Origin: Pestalotiopsis fici W106-1 | Taxonomy: Eukaryota > Ascomycota > Sordariomycetes > Amphisphaeriales > Sporocadaceae | Assembly (NCBI RefSeq): GCF_000516985.1 | Contig: NW_006917091.1 | Location: 6,297,793-6,361,792, forward strand | DNA length: 64,000 nucleotides | Direction of reading: 5' to 3' | Part shown: piece after piece, positions 33,034-44,815 of the stretch | How positions within the stretch are numbered: position 1 is the first letter of the stretch | Layout of the letters: every line of letters starts with the position of its first letter | Program-made: the position numbers and the translations under genes | The notes under the pieces: model-generated | Database searches by the model: none | Told to the model about the DNA's origin: nothing | Seen by the model: the letters and a program-made list of their open reading frames with translations, nothing else

Positions 33034-34757
33034 ATGTCAGACACGGAGCCAACCAGCGAGGCGCCAGCCGCCCAACCCCGGTCCAAGCGACGCAGAGCTC
33101 ACAATGATGAGGATGAGGCCGCCAGCGGCGACGACAAGAGATCTTTAAAGGTTCCCATGCGCGCGCGCAAGCCAAAGGAAAGCCGGAGCCCAAGCCACGC
33201 CACCGACCATGACGATAACAAAGATGACGACAAGGAAGAGAAGGCCGATGGCTACTACACGGATCGTAGCACATCGCGGAGTCGGTCGCGCTCCCAGTCC
33301 AGCACCAGGTCGTCTCGAAGGTCCAGATCAGGGACGCGCTCAAGGTCAGAATCAAGATCAAGATCGCGATCCCGCTCCGAAGAGTCCAGGTCGAGGTCAC
33401 AGTCGCAATCGGATTCCCGGTCCGTCTCTCGCTCCCCTTCTCCCGTGTCGGCATCTGGGGAGCCCACACCGCTCGAAACACCACATAACGAGGCCGGTAC
33501 GGCCACGCCGGCAGAAGTGCCAGAAGAAGAAGACAATCAGAAGCGCGTCAAGCCCAATTTCAAGCCACGCCTGGTGCTAGGGGGCCACCAGAAGCCCATA
33601 TCGCAAGTGCGCATATCGCCCGACGGTCGGTGGATAGCGTCGGCGTCGGCAGACGGCACCATCAAGATCTGGGAGGCCGCAACGGGGCGACACATGGATA
33701 CGCTGGTGGGACACATGGCGGGTGTATCAACGGTGGCCTGGTCGCCCGACTCCAAGGTGCTCGCATCAGGGTCCGACGACAAGGCCATCCGGCTGTGGGA
33801 CCGGGTGACGGGCCGGCCCAAGCGGGCGCGGCCCCTGCTTGGACATCACAACTACGTCTACTGTCTGGCCTTTTCGCCCAAGGGCAACATTCTCGCCAGC
33901 GGCAGCTATGATGAGGCCGTGTTCCTCTGGGACGTGAGGGCTGGTAGGCTAATGAGGAGTCTTCCGGCCCACAGCGATCCGGTCAGCGGTATAGACTTTA
34001 GTGTCGACGGGACATTGGTCGTCAGTTGCAGTACCGATGGATTAACGTTAGTATCCTTTTCCTGTTTCTTTTCTCCCTTGCTCATCTTTTGCACATGTTC
34101 TTACTCATCTTTTTCTGCAGCCGAATCTGGGATACACTCTCTGGCCAGTGCCTCCGCACCATGGTGCACGAGGACAACCCTCCCGTAACCTCGGTCTGCT
34201 TTGCTCCCAATGGGCGCTACGTGCTCGCCTTCAGCATGGACTCGTGTCTGCGCCTCTGGGACTATGTCTCGGGCTCGGTAAAGAAGACGTATCAAGGCCA
34301 CACCAACAAGGGGTTCAGCATTGGCGGCTGTTTCGGCTCCATTGACGACAATGGTAGCAGTAACGGCAGTAGCAGCAGCGACGAAAACAGCAATAGCAAT
34401 ATTAATAATAATAATCACAGCAGCAGCAGCAAGACGGCCTTTATTGCCGCCGCCAGCGAGGACGGCGATATTGTCCTCTGGGACGTCAAGACCAAGGAGA
34501 TTGTCCAGCGCATCGAAGGCGCCCACGACGGCGTCTGCTTTTGGGTCGATGTCAATGGCGATACCATGGTAAGCTGTGGCCAGGATGGCAAGATAAAAGT
34601 GCTACGACACCAAGCGCCCGAAGCATTGTCGAATGGGGTCGATGAGCCAATGGTTGATTCTGATGGTGCTGCTGCCGCCACGCCGGCTGTGAATGGGGAC
34701 CAGGAAAAGTCGGGCGAGACTCCGGCGCAAGATGTTGAGATAAAAGACGAGGAATGA
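33034..34757 (+). CDS. SWD3: Set1/COMPASS subunit SWD3 (WDR5-type WD40 protein) with SR-rich N-terminus
   Basis: Beta-propeller subunit of the histone H3 Lys4 methyltransferase complex. Exons are 33034-34046 and 34121-34757 (74-nt intron), giving 549 residues. Residues ~1-175 are disordered and charged, with an arginine-serine stretch at ~76-150 made of many RS, SRS and SQS dipeptides. The propeller starts near 179 with LVLGGHQKPISQVRISPDG. WD units include SASADGTIKIWE, SGSDDKAIRLWD, SGSYDEAVFLWDVRAGRLM, SCSTDGLTRIWD (joined at the splice), AFSMDSCLRLWD and AASEDGDIVLWD. A Ser/Asn-rich insert at ~411-441 interrupts a late blade. The insert is coded by AGC/AAT triplets. The length exceeds yeast Swd3 because of both additions. 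Family call is strong. Confidence 0.92.
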
Positions 34758-35136
34758 AGCATGTTCCAACCGGCAATCATATACCAAATCAAGTGAGATA
34801 GCTTCTTTGCAAGCCATATGAATCTATGCCATACGTATAATGCTACACAATCACATTGCAAACTTAACATTGACTTGCGAAACCACTCAGGGATGTTCGC
34901 GTGGAAATCTGTTTTCGTAGACCGGCATCAACTTGTGTGATTGTTGCAAGAGACATAGATCATAGGCATAAGGTCTATTGAATACTACCTAGCAATGCTC
35001 TTCTCCACCATAAAAGCCCATCTTCCTGTCTAGCAATGATTGTTTTGCAGAAATTTGTACAGAATTCGAAGCTCCAAATTCGTCACCATCGCTTCATTTG
35101 ACACGCAGCAAAGGAGCTTCGATCCCAACCACGAAA
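34758..35136. other. Convergent intergenic spacer
   Basis: 3' UTR space between SWD3 and the NDR-type kinase. No gene seen. Confidence 0.5.
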
Positions 35137-38071
35137 CTAACCTCCAATCCTGATCTGGCCACCATACCGGGCTCTGTGCGCAGCTATACTTTCACTCTCT
35201 CTTTGGCCATTCGTGTTCACTTCTTCTGAGGGATTTCCTGTTCCTTCTGTCTTGATGGATTCAATGGTTTCTGATAGAAAATTTCTCGCCTCCATTCTCG
35301 TCCATGTGTAGCCCAAGAAAGCACTTTGCTTTCGAATCTCCAGTACTACACCTTTTGTTTGGCGGTCCCTCAATAACCGGTCACGGGGCCGCTTGCGCTC
35401 CTTCTTTCCAAAGTTGCGCACAAACAGCTTGAGCCTCTCGACCTCGTTTGAGTCGGGCGACATGTGCTCAATCTCACGATGAATGCGTTTGAGGCGTATC
35501 GAATCATACGGCGAAGCCACAAACTGCGACATGACTGTTCGAATCGGCTTGGGCCAAGTTGCGAGTGTTGCGTGCATCTCTGCCATCTTTCGTGGGCTGT
35601 GGCGAGGCAGAGACACGGGCAAGGCAGCAGCGTGAATGTATGGGGCCGCTGCCACATCTCTAGTACTAGGGGGAGTCATGGGAAGGCTTTCCAATGCCAT
35701 GCCATCCACTGGCGACGGATAGAATTGTGCTTCGATATCCGTATCAGTATCCGGTTGTGACTCGGACCAATCCGATATTGGTTCGTCCTCCTCAAAATAA
35801 TGCGCATCCTCTATGTTGGAAAGTCGAGGCACAAAGGGTGGAGGTATCAGATGAAGACAATCCCAGGGAATGTCGCGGAACCACCTGTGTGCTTTTATGT
35901 CCTCAGCATCGTACGGATGAACAGCGCGGCCCATCATGTCATGTCGCCGACGCCTGGGAGACCGGAATGTCGGCGATTGATGTTGTTCTTGATCATTGAT
36001 TTGGTAGCGTTTGGAACATAACCGGCTTTCCTTTTCGCAAATCAGCCAGCTCATGAGCTCCATGCAGCGATTTGAGATCAATGGTCGCGCCGGGAAAGCA
36101 AACGTCTGCTTGTGGTTCACGATATTGCGCTTGGTCTCCTGCCGGCCACCTGCTTCGGAAAGAAAAGGTGTATGTCCGTACAGGCACTCATACAGGATAA
36201 TACCGAGACTCCACCAGTCGCATCTCGCGTCATATACCCCTTCACGGATCACTTCGGGGGCCATGTACTGGCTTGTTCCGACCACTGATCGGGCAGCGGT
36301 GCGATTCCCACAACGGTTGCGCCATTCGAGAAGAGGTTCCCAGTCAGCACTGACTGATGCCATGTGTCCATCCTTGCGTTCGTGCTTTCTCATGCCCTTA
36401 GCTACATTTCGAGTCCACTTCATGGTGCCCCCAAACCCTTCAGATCGATCCTGGGCATCACCTTCAACGGAAAGACCCAATTTGTGGACAAGACTGTATC
36501 TGTGGGTATGGTAGTAGCTTGTGTCGTGTGACCAATGGCCATCAAAGGCCAGCCCGAAGTCCGAGATCTTGAGATGGCCGGAAGCAGACACTAGAAAGTT
36601 GTCAGGCTTGATGTCTCGATGAATGAAGCCAAGGCCATGTGCTTCCTCAATGCACAGTATCATTTCCGCTATGTAGAACTTGGTTACTGGCTCACTGAGT
36701 ATGTTCTCTCGTATCAAGAGGCCAAGAAAGTCGCCACCTGGCATGTATTCCATGACAAGATACAAATTGGCAGGGTCTTGGAAGCTGGCGACCAATGGTA
36801 CAATCCTAGACGTACAAAATATCAGCTTTGATTATATTATCATGGACAGCGTCTTACCAATTTGATCCATCGGATGACACCAGAAAATCCCTCTCTGCCC
36901 TCAGATGGCCTTCTTGACTGGTGCGTATCATTGCAGATTTCCTGATCACCTTCATGGCAAACACAGACGGTCGTCCTTCGGGAGTTTTGGGTTCATCTGA
37001 GGTTTTCTCTCGTACAAGCCTTACAACCCCAAAGCTCCCTTTACCCAGAATCTTGAGAACCTCGTATCTGTTATCAAACTTTCCTCTTAGACCCATCATT
37101 GTCGGCACAAAACTCCTCGATCTGATGAGTCGAGTCTCTCGGAGATGATTTGTCTCTCTCCGGTAAAACTCTGCGTGTCTGGCATGTTTCCCCTGAGGCG
37201 ACAGGTCGCTGCGGTATAGCTGGGCTCTGAGATATTGTAGTCGCAGAGCCCTGGGACTCGGCTTGGAAAGATTTTCGTTGTAGTAGGTCTCGAGATAAAT
37301 CTTTGCCGCGGCAGCCTTTTCAACCGTCCTGATGGTGGGGGCCCAATGATCCAACACTGTCTCTGCAATAGGTTCCAAAGGTGAATCTCTGGAGTCTATT
37401 TCGGGTTCTTTGCTGCGTCGAATTACACTTGGAGTTGACTTTAGCTTCTTGTCCCCAGAATGAGTTTTGCTGCTTGACTTTGAGAACTTTGAATCGCAAG
37501 ATGTTATAGGAGTTGTGTTGTTGTCACTGGCCAGTGCCGATAATGGGCCACTTGACGTTGTATTACTATTGCTGGTGCTATTGGATACTAGTGCATCTTG
37601 CAATTGGCTCTCAGAGTCTGATATGAGTGATTGAAGCTGGCTGAGAGAAGGGGCGGATGGTCTTGATTTGGGCCTTCGTCGAACAATTGTCTGATGAGGA
37701 CTGAAGGGACTTCGCAGAGCTGACAACGAGAATACCCTTTTTAAAGAACGACGTTCGCCGCCATTCTGCAAAGAGGTACCCGCAGCATCAGTAGTAGCCG
37801 TATCCCTAAAAGATCCAGATGCGGCTGGGAGTTGTTAGTCACTCTCAACTCTGAGGCTCAAGGATCTCAAGAGCTTCAAAGGTAGCATACCACTATTTGT
37901 AAGCGAGCGCAGAGCAGTCAGCATTCGTGAGCTCTGGCGTCTCAATTTTCGAGGTCGCTCATTAGACGCTCTCGGTGACTCTGGAGGCGGTGTTTGGAGA
38001 AGTGCTGCATCTGGGGTCGTGTAAGTCTGGGGAGAGGCAGGCGCCCTTCCTTCGTTCACAGGCCTCTTCAT
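35137..38071 (-). CDS. NDR-type AGC serine/threonine protein kinase
   Basis: Exons on the minus strand are 38071-37891, 37824-36858 and 36805-35137, giving 938 residues with consistent phases. The first ~250 residues are Ser/Pro-rich and disordered. A helical NDR-like N-terminal regulatory stretch (KIYLETYYNENL, then LRAQLYRSDLSPQGKHAR) precedes the kinase. Kinase marks: GKGSFGVV near 318, FAMKVIRK, HRDIKPDN near 442, DFGLAF, and GTSQYMAPEV near 557. Between DFG and APE there is a long basic insert, a hallmark of the NDR/LATS group. The hydrophobic motif AFLGYTWTR lies near 875. All catalytic residues are present. It is not clearly COT1, DBF2 or RIM15; I take it as a fungal-specific NDR relative. 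The long C-terminal extension holds acidic and Pro-rich segments. Confidence 0.88.
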
Positions 38072-39193
38072 GGTATAGCGTGAACGTAGGTCAATATTCG
38101 TTGGCGCCGTCAGTTAGTCGTCATGAAGAGAGAAAAAAAACATGACTTAGAGAAGTATCGACCAAAACAATGTACTGTTTGGGTCTGTGACAGACAGCCA
38201 GTGTCAGTAAAAGTGATGGATGCCGCGATGGAATGAATGGATGGTACAATTAATATGAACTGATAATTCAGTATTCTCCTGACGGGGACGCCAGGCAACA
38301 ACACACTGCCTAATGTAGACGGCACGTGTGTCTCCTGAGTATGACAAGAAAAAGGAGAACAAGAGACAAGCCAAGGAGGTTTAAACCAAAAGACATTTTG
38401 GAAGGAAATGATGTCATGCATGTGCTCTGATGATAGAAAGTGCCAATCAACCACTATGCTCGTCTTGAGCATGTTAGAAGGGACAACAGCCGCCTCCTTT
38501 GACTGCTCTTACTCGTAGAGTTGTGCTTACCTTTATCCTGACGGTGATCGTAGAGGAAGCGAAGATGCAGACTTCATTAGAGTCTCTGCCCCAGTCTCCC
38601 TTTGAGCCGCAGAAAGGCTCGTTCCTTGTGTTCTGAAGTAGGCATCCTCGGCTCTTAGTCGAGGAAACACCACAGCAGTAGCATATGCTGCTCTGCATCT
38701 GCTGTGAGCATGTTGGTACCTTCACTTACGCCATGATAGGTTGTCATATTTCGTTCCGTGTAGACACGAACGGCGTAGGAAGAGAGGCGGATTTTACACT
38801 GAGAACATTATCTTCACAATTAGGACAAGACAGACTGGAAAATTCATTTTGATATGTTTTATTGATATGGAAGTGTTCTCCGCTTCCACGCCATGAGTCA
38901 ACGCAAATATTCGCAGAAAGGAAACCCAGTACCTTGGTTATCTGAACCAACTTTTCATACGCCTGTGATGCAATGATGGAGCTCGTCATCCCTTGAAACA
39001 ACATCTGCTTCCCGTATCTGGGAGAAGACCGGATCATCGCAGACTCGCGCAGGTCGGAGACGGAGACCTCACAGCGCAAGATATAATAGGAAATGTTTCG
39101 TCATACAAGCCATATGCAAATATGCTAGCTGCAGAGGAAATAAGGGTATTATGTAGAAACTTCGTTCATCTTTTTTTCAGATGAGGTGACAGT
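38072..39193. other. Intergenic region, NDR kinase to FKBP
   Basis: 1.1 kb of kinase promoter and FKBP 3' flank. An 83-codon minus frame (38474-38725) is cysteine-rich but has no other support. No RNA or repeat seen. Confidence 0.45.
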
Positions 39194-40877
39194 TTACTTG
39201 ATCTCCAGCAGCTTGATGTCGAACACCAGGGTGGAGTTGCCAGGAATGCCGGGCTGAGATCTGCTGCCGTAGGCCAGCTTGGGAGGAATGGTGATGCGGC
39301 GCTCTCCACCGACTTGCATACCCTCCAGACCGATCTCCCATCCCTTGATGACCTCGCCCTTGCCGAGGCCGAAAGTGAAAGGCTTGCCCTTCTTGTTGGC
39401 TGTGGGGAAAAGAAGTCAGTCTTATATCTTGTCTAGACGTCCGTGGATTTGGAGGAAACTTACAGTCAAAGACCTTGCCATCCTGGAGCTTGCCAATGTA
39501 TCGGACGCCAACCTTGTTTCCGTTCTTGGCAGGACGGCCCTTGCCAATCTTGCGGTCGTCGATGGTGACGCCCTGAACGACCTTGACACCAGGAGTGGCT
39601 CCCTTCTCGGCGTTAGCTGCGGGTCCAGTCGGGCCTTGCTCGAGGTTCTTGGCGAACTGAACCTTTTTGGCGTCCTTGGGGCTCTCCTTGGCCTTGGTCT
39701 CGACGGCCTCTCCCTTGTTGTTCTTCAGCTTCTTCTGCTGCTTCTTGCTGTTCTTGTCCTCGGCGGCATCGGCCTTGGCAATCATGGCGTCGAGGCTCTC
39801 GGCCTCCTCCTCGGCAGCGCGCTTGTTCTTGCCCTTCTTGGTCTGGGCCAGCTTGGGAGCCTCCTCTTCAGAGTCGACCTCAGTGATGCGAGGGTCGTCG
39901 AGACCGTCAAGCTCGTCCTCTTCCGAGTCGGAGCCTTCACCGTACATCTCCTCGAGCTCGTTGGGGAAGTCATCGTAATCTTCCTCATCCTCATCATCCT
40001 CGTCATCAATATCCTCGACAATGTAGTTGCCGGTCAAGTGAATGGCGTGAGTACCAACGACACGGAAGAAGACCCTCTCCTTGGGTCCAATGGTGATGTC
40101 AATGGGCTGCTGGTAGTTCTGGGAACAGAGTCAGCGGACGAACAACGATATCATGTGTTTCTGTTAAAACTTACGCGCTCAGTATCGAGGGTGCAGATAA
40201 CGAACTCCTCCATGTCGTAACCCTCATCGTCATCGTCACTGTCCTCCTCGTCATCGTCGCTCGAGGTGGCAGGCTCCTTGCCCTTGGCGGCCTTCTTGCC
40301 CTTCTTGCCGTTGACCTTGGCATCAGCATCAGCCATCTCATCATCGGACTCCTCCTCCTCCTCCTGGGCAGCTTGAATAAGCTTCTGGAGAGCAGCCTCG
40401 GCCTTTGCCTTCTTGGACTTGGAAGGGTCGCTGGGGCCGCCGTTAGCCTCCTCATCATCGCTGTCCTCCTCATCATCATCGGATCCACCCATGAGAGCAT
40501 CGAGGTACTCGTTGTCCATCTCCTCATCGAGGTCGGCGAACTTCTGGCGGATGAGCTTCAGGGTAGCACGAGGCTTGTTGGGGATGTTGCCATCCTCGTC
40601 AGCCTGAGGAGCCTCGGTAGGGTCGATGGCGGCCATGGTGATGCGGTACTGAGAGCAGGACAAGTCAGCTTGAGTTCTTTGAGATGGTGTTTAAGTGCCA
40701 TCTTGCGCAATTCCCAGCCAAGATAATATTATTGCCAATGAAGGCATCACCATGTGAGAACGGGCAGAGCAATGAGATGTAGCTTACAGCAGCATTGGGA
40801 ATGCTATCCTCCCCGGTCGAGGGAATGAGCATGTTTAGAGGAGGGACCTCCAGGCCGTACACGGCAATGGACGACAT
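39194..40877 (-). CDS. FPR4: Nucleolar FKBP-type peptidyl-prolyl isomerase (FPR3/FPR4 type)
   Basis: Proline isomerase and histone chaperone of the nucleolus or chromatin. Exons on the minus strand are 40877-40788, 40648-40175, 40118-39464 and 39399-39194, giving 474 residues. The N-terminus [19 protein letters not shown] plus [12 protein letters not shown] forms the nucleoplasmin-like domain. Several Asp/Glu runs follow ([45 protein letters not shown]), then a Lys-rich middle. The C-terminal FKBP domain (~365-474) has [52 protein letters not shown], so the drug- and substrate-contacting Tyr, Phe, Asp, Trp and Tyr residues are in place. The splice in the FKBP domain joins KVFD to SNKKGKPF. 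FPR3 and FPR4 are not separable here. Long antisense frames are shadows. Confidence 0.94.
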
Positions 40878-42524
40878 TGTGAAGGATTAGAGGTTGGAAA
40901 TTGGACCTTGAGTAAGACTGCGTGTCTGGGGAGAAAAGAAATGTAATTGACACGAGAAAAGAGTCAAAAATATATCGCAATTGAACCAGATGGGAAGAAA
41001 ATTGACTGCTGATATAAATAAAAGATGCCCAAGGAACGAGAGTTGCAAGGCCCAATTTTTTTTTTCCTCGAGTAGTAACGAGTCGCGAGTCTAGGAGGGA
41101 AGAAAAAAAAAAAGTTCTGAGCTCGCCGCTTGCCTCGCTCCTAGGCGCTGCCAAAAACTTCACCCCACTGCTGGGCGATAAGGGACGCTAGTGCTGCAGG
41201 TGCTCTTATCTGCGCCGTAGCAACGGCGCTAACGGTTAAGAGCTTTGGGTTAAGAGGGTCCATTGACGTTCTTTCCAGTTCTCTTCTTTGCTAGGATAAT
41301 AATACGAGGCAGTCGGTTGCCTTAAGTTCCCCAAGGCTGAGGTTGAGTAATGTACGTAGTGCATTTCATTCATGATGAGTGCAGCACCGACTACATTCAC
41401 GATCGAAGCCCTCTTGTCTCATGTTACAAGCAACTGAACATGAAGACTTGCGACTGGAAGTCCTCAAAGGTATTCACACGGCGAACAACAAGGACTGACT
41501 GCATATTGATCTCGGTGTTGCCTGGATCAGTCGTCTCGGCAGCCTACATGTACGACTTACATCAATTAAGATTCCCCATGAATGCAACGTCGGGCAGCAT
41601 TGAGCTTCGCGGTTAAACAATGGCGTCTCTCTCATGTCTGCCTATGCATACATGATGTAAGCATTGATATTTTCAAGGCCCTCGCCAATCTGACACCCCA
41701 TTTGGAGCGTTGGGTCCACCTCAGAGGAAAACGTATAGAGCCATATCATGAAAGAAAACGTCGGGGTCCGATGGGTTGTCACGGGGAGATAGTAGAAACC
41801 CGAAAAGAAGCTTTTTCTCTCCTGGCTAGGTAGCCATGCTTAAATCTTTTAAACGTTATGCTTTTTCCTCTTGTTCCCTTCTCTCTGGCTCTGAACTCTC
41901 CGTGGCTTCCGGCATCTTGTCAGACCCCGTGGACCCCATTGTGGTATGGCGTCGCTAACATTTTTTGCTGGATTTTGCTGGACTGGGGCTCTATGGGCTC
42001 TTGGCATTCCCATAAGCCAATGCTCATTGGATCGTGTCACCCTTGATATGACGTTGGACATGGGATGACTGCCGCTGCATCCGCACAAGACAATGTTCAA
42101 TCCTCCCCGAGCATACCGCCCAGTCTTAAAAATGTAGCCTGCCCGCTGTGTTTTCCTCGTGCGCGTTGCTTCTTGTGTAAGCAGAGAAGACAATGGAAGA
42201 AAAAGCTTATTTTCAGTGTATGATATATGTTGCTGGAATTACCAGTATTTACTTCTACACATCTTGAAGTCCGCCAGGCCACCTCGTCTCATGCATCTTT
42301 CCAAGCAAAGTGAGACTACATGTGGAACACTCCGAACTATGCATCCTCGACGATTCCCACTACGCTTCGAGACCTGCTTGGAATTAGAGTTGCGCGCGTG
42401 TGCCCGACCTGCATCAAAGACCGTTGACAGCCCTCGATGAATACAGTATACACCTTGACCGGCAATTGTTTGACCATGTCGAGCTTATATGTCCTCTCTT
42501 ATACAAGACTCAGCACTTGGCACT
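40878..42524. other. Intergenic region, FKBP promoter to DJ-1/PfpI 3' flank
   Basis: 1.65 kb. T/A homopolymers near 41057-41065 and 41105-41114 lie close upstream of the FKBP gene, with a CT-rich leader. No gene supported beyond that. Confidence 0.5.
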
Positions 42525-43565
42525 CTACGATCGCCAGACACTCGACACCCAAGCACGGAACGTATTGAACACTATCCCCAGTATGAAACTCGACTGGCTC
42601 TTGCCGTATACCTGAGCACGATCACCAGTGTCGGTCGTTTCCAGAAGGACTTCAACTAGAGGCTTGGGGAAGAACTCGGACTTGTGACGAGCATACGCTG
42701 CCACCAGGTCGTTTCCATTGGTTACGCCGCCTGATATCTCCCTGGGTCAGCAATCAAATACTGGCAATGCCTTTGCCAAACCTCGAATGAAGCCGACACT
42801 TGCGGGAACTTGAACAGGCAGGGGAGGGGAGGGGCAACGGAGAGCTGGAATGTTTTATACTGACCACTACTCCAGAAGTTTCCTGATTGCACCCATCTGA
42901 GCTCCGTGCCCTTTTGCACGATATCCTCGCCGAATTTTTCCTTGATGGTGTCTTGCATCCCTCTCGGTCCGCACACTGTCCGACCCTTGAGGAGGCCAGC
43001 ATAACCACAGACAAATATACCAGTACAAACACTGAGAATGTCCGCTACACCAAGTCTCAAGTCAGCAAGTTGTCTGAAAGAGTAGCAACGGTAGGGCATG
43101 TCTCTTTGCCCCAGCACCCAGACAAGCACAAAGCCATTGAAACTCCCGACAAATGAAAGGACGGAGTGTCAGCCATCGGACGAGGAGATACGTACTATTG
43201 GGGCTCTCCCCTTGCTGGCGCAACCATTCCAGAGATGGCTTGTCAAACTTGGTACTCGGATCCGGACCCGGCACAATGATGATATCCAGCTTGCCCGGAG
43301 CAACCTCATCGTCCGAGAAGTGGTTCGTGGCGAGGACCTTGTGGTTCGCCGTCATGGGAATGGCCTCGCCCGGTTTCACGGTGCCGATATAATGGATCGA
43401 GACGCTCGGGGCACTATCTATCAGAACCTTGGGCATGAGATCCGTCAGCGGTGACAGATACTCGTACGACATGGATGCTAGTATGTCGACGCAGGATGCG
43501 TCGAGGAGCTGGCACTCGGTGGGAATGAAGACACCCAAGCGGACTGTTTTGCGAGAGGCACCCAT
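42525..43565 (-). CDS. DJ-1/PfpI family protein
   Basis: Glutamine-amidotransferase-like fold protein. Relatives include isonitrile hydratases, glyoxalase-III-like enzymes and transcription regulators. Exons on the minus strand are 43565-43196, 43044-42865 and 42730-42525, giving 251 residues. The N-terminus MGASRKTVRLGVFIPTECQLLD is typical of the fungal branch. The nucleophile elbow DILSVCTGIFVCGYAGLL carries the expected Cys and is preceded by VPGPD. It is followed by RTVCGPRGMQDTIKEKFG and NFWSSGGVTNGNDLVAAY, the last formed across the second splice. The two introns are long (151 and 134 nt). The C-terminus ends in a hydrophobic FILGIVFNTFRAW stretch. The reaction cannot be assigned from sequence. 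No linked pathway genes are visible. Confidence 0.88.
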
Positions 43566-44815
43566 ATTGGTATCAGATGGTAGCTACAATATCCTACGTT
43601 CGTGGGACTTGAGAAGCTGAAGACCGGAGTGAAGAGTAGGAACACGCGAGAGAGAGAGAAGCTGATACGATCAATAGGCTATGCGATGTAACCCAGATTT
43701 CGAGACGCGCGATACACGGCACTGAACAGAAAGATATCGACTGGGTCATGTTGACAAAACGAGTATCTTATATAGGCATCAGTGATCTCTTCAGCCACGA
43801 AGTGGGACAGCGCCAGAGTCCTACGGCTATTGAGTACGCACTGTAAACGCCGGCCGTGCTCGGGGGAAGTGTCGTCTACAAGCCAAAATGAATCATTGGT
43901 GTGATTGGTCGCTTTTGAACAACCTCCGAGACCCTTCGGAGGCATCACGACAGCCCGCAGCCCGGAAGACATCGGACTACAGATGCGCCCAGACTTTCAA
44001 TCATACCACCCCTGGCATCCTCTTGGAGTACCGTATTCAAACTATTGTAGGGTACATCACATCAGCTACAGAATCGTCATTTCTCACATCACGGTATGGC
44101 CAAGATCTCCAAGTCACAAGCCGGTAAGTTGAAATAAATTCATTTGAGAGCAATACAGTGTATCCATTTCATTATATGTCTGAGGACACTACATAGCACC
44201 AAGCGGCACGGTGAGTGTGCCACGGCGCCTCTTCTCGTTTCGTGTCCATCGAGTTCGACGCCAGTGTCGCCGTTGGTAGCCTTGCTCGCTTCTTCTCCTT
44301 ACACATGTATTAAGCATTATTGGGCTAGGATAGATTAGCTGGGCTTCTTCGCATCTGCGAATACCCAGTCTCTTCTTCTCCAACCATTGCTGAGCTAGCC
44401 CTAGGCCTCAGCTGGATGATTCATCCTTGCGGGAGCCATCAGCGGTACATGCCGTCCGCTGTTCGACGCCGCCGTCATACTCTTATCTCTTTGCCGTTTA
44501 AACGAATGCCGGCAGGAAAGTTTTCATGTCTTTTCCTGCAAAATTGCTCCGAGAACTCCAATGGGCCCAAGGTAAAAAAAAGTTTACCCCCATATCTAGA
44601 ATGCCAATGCCGATGCCATGCCATGCATTATCAACATCATGTTCTCTATTTACACATGCTTCTGGAGCTGTTGTCAAAAATGGCCACGCAAGGTGGCCTG
44701 CTGAGGTGGTGTAAAGGTGGTCGCAGGGAAGAGAAGAACAAAAAGAGGAGGCCGGATCTCTGCGCTTGATCGGCCCCAAAAGAAATATCTGGAAGAGCCA
44801 ATGGTTGGTAGGTCA
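43566..44815. other. Intergenic region without supported genes
   Basis: 1.25 kb between the DJ-1/PfpI start and the glycosyltransferase 3' end. A 97-codon minus frame (43679-43972) and a 117-codon plus frame (44416-44769) show no family features. Confidence 0.45.

Noticed and set aside
39279..40220. 313-codon plus-strand frame
   Set aside because: Antisense to FKBP exons. Its leucine/valine runs mirror the Lys/Glu/Asp codons of the real gene.
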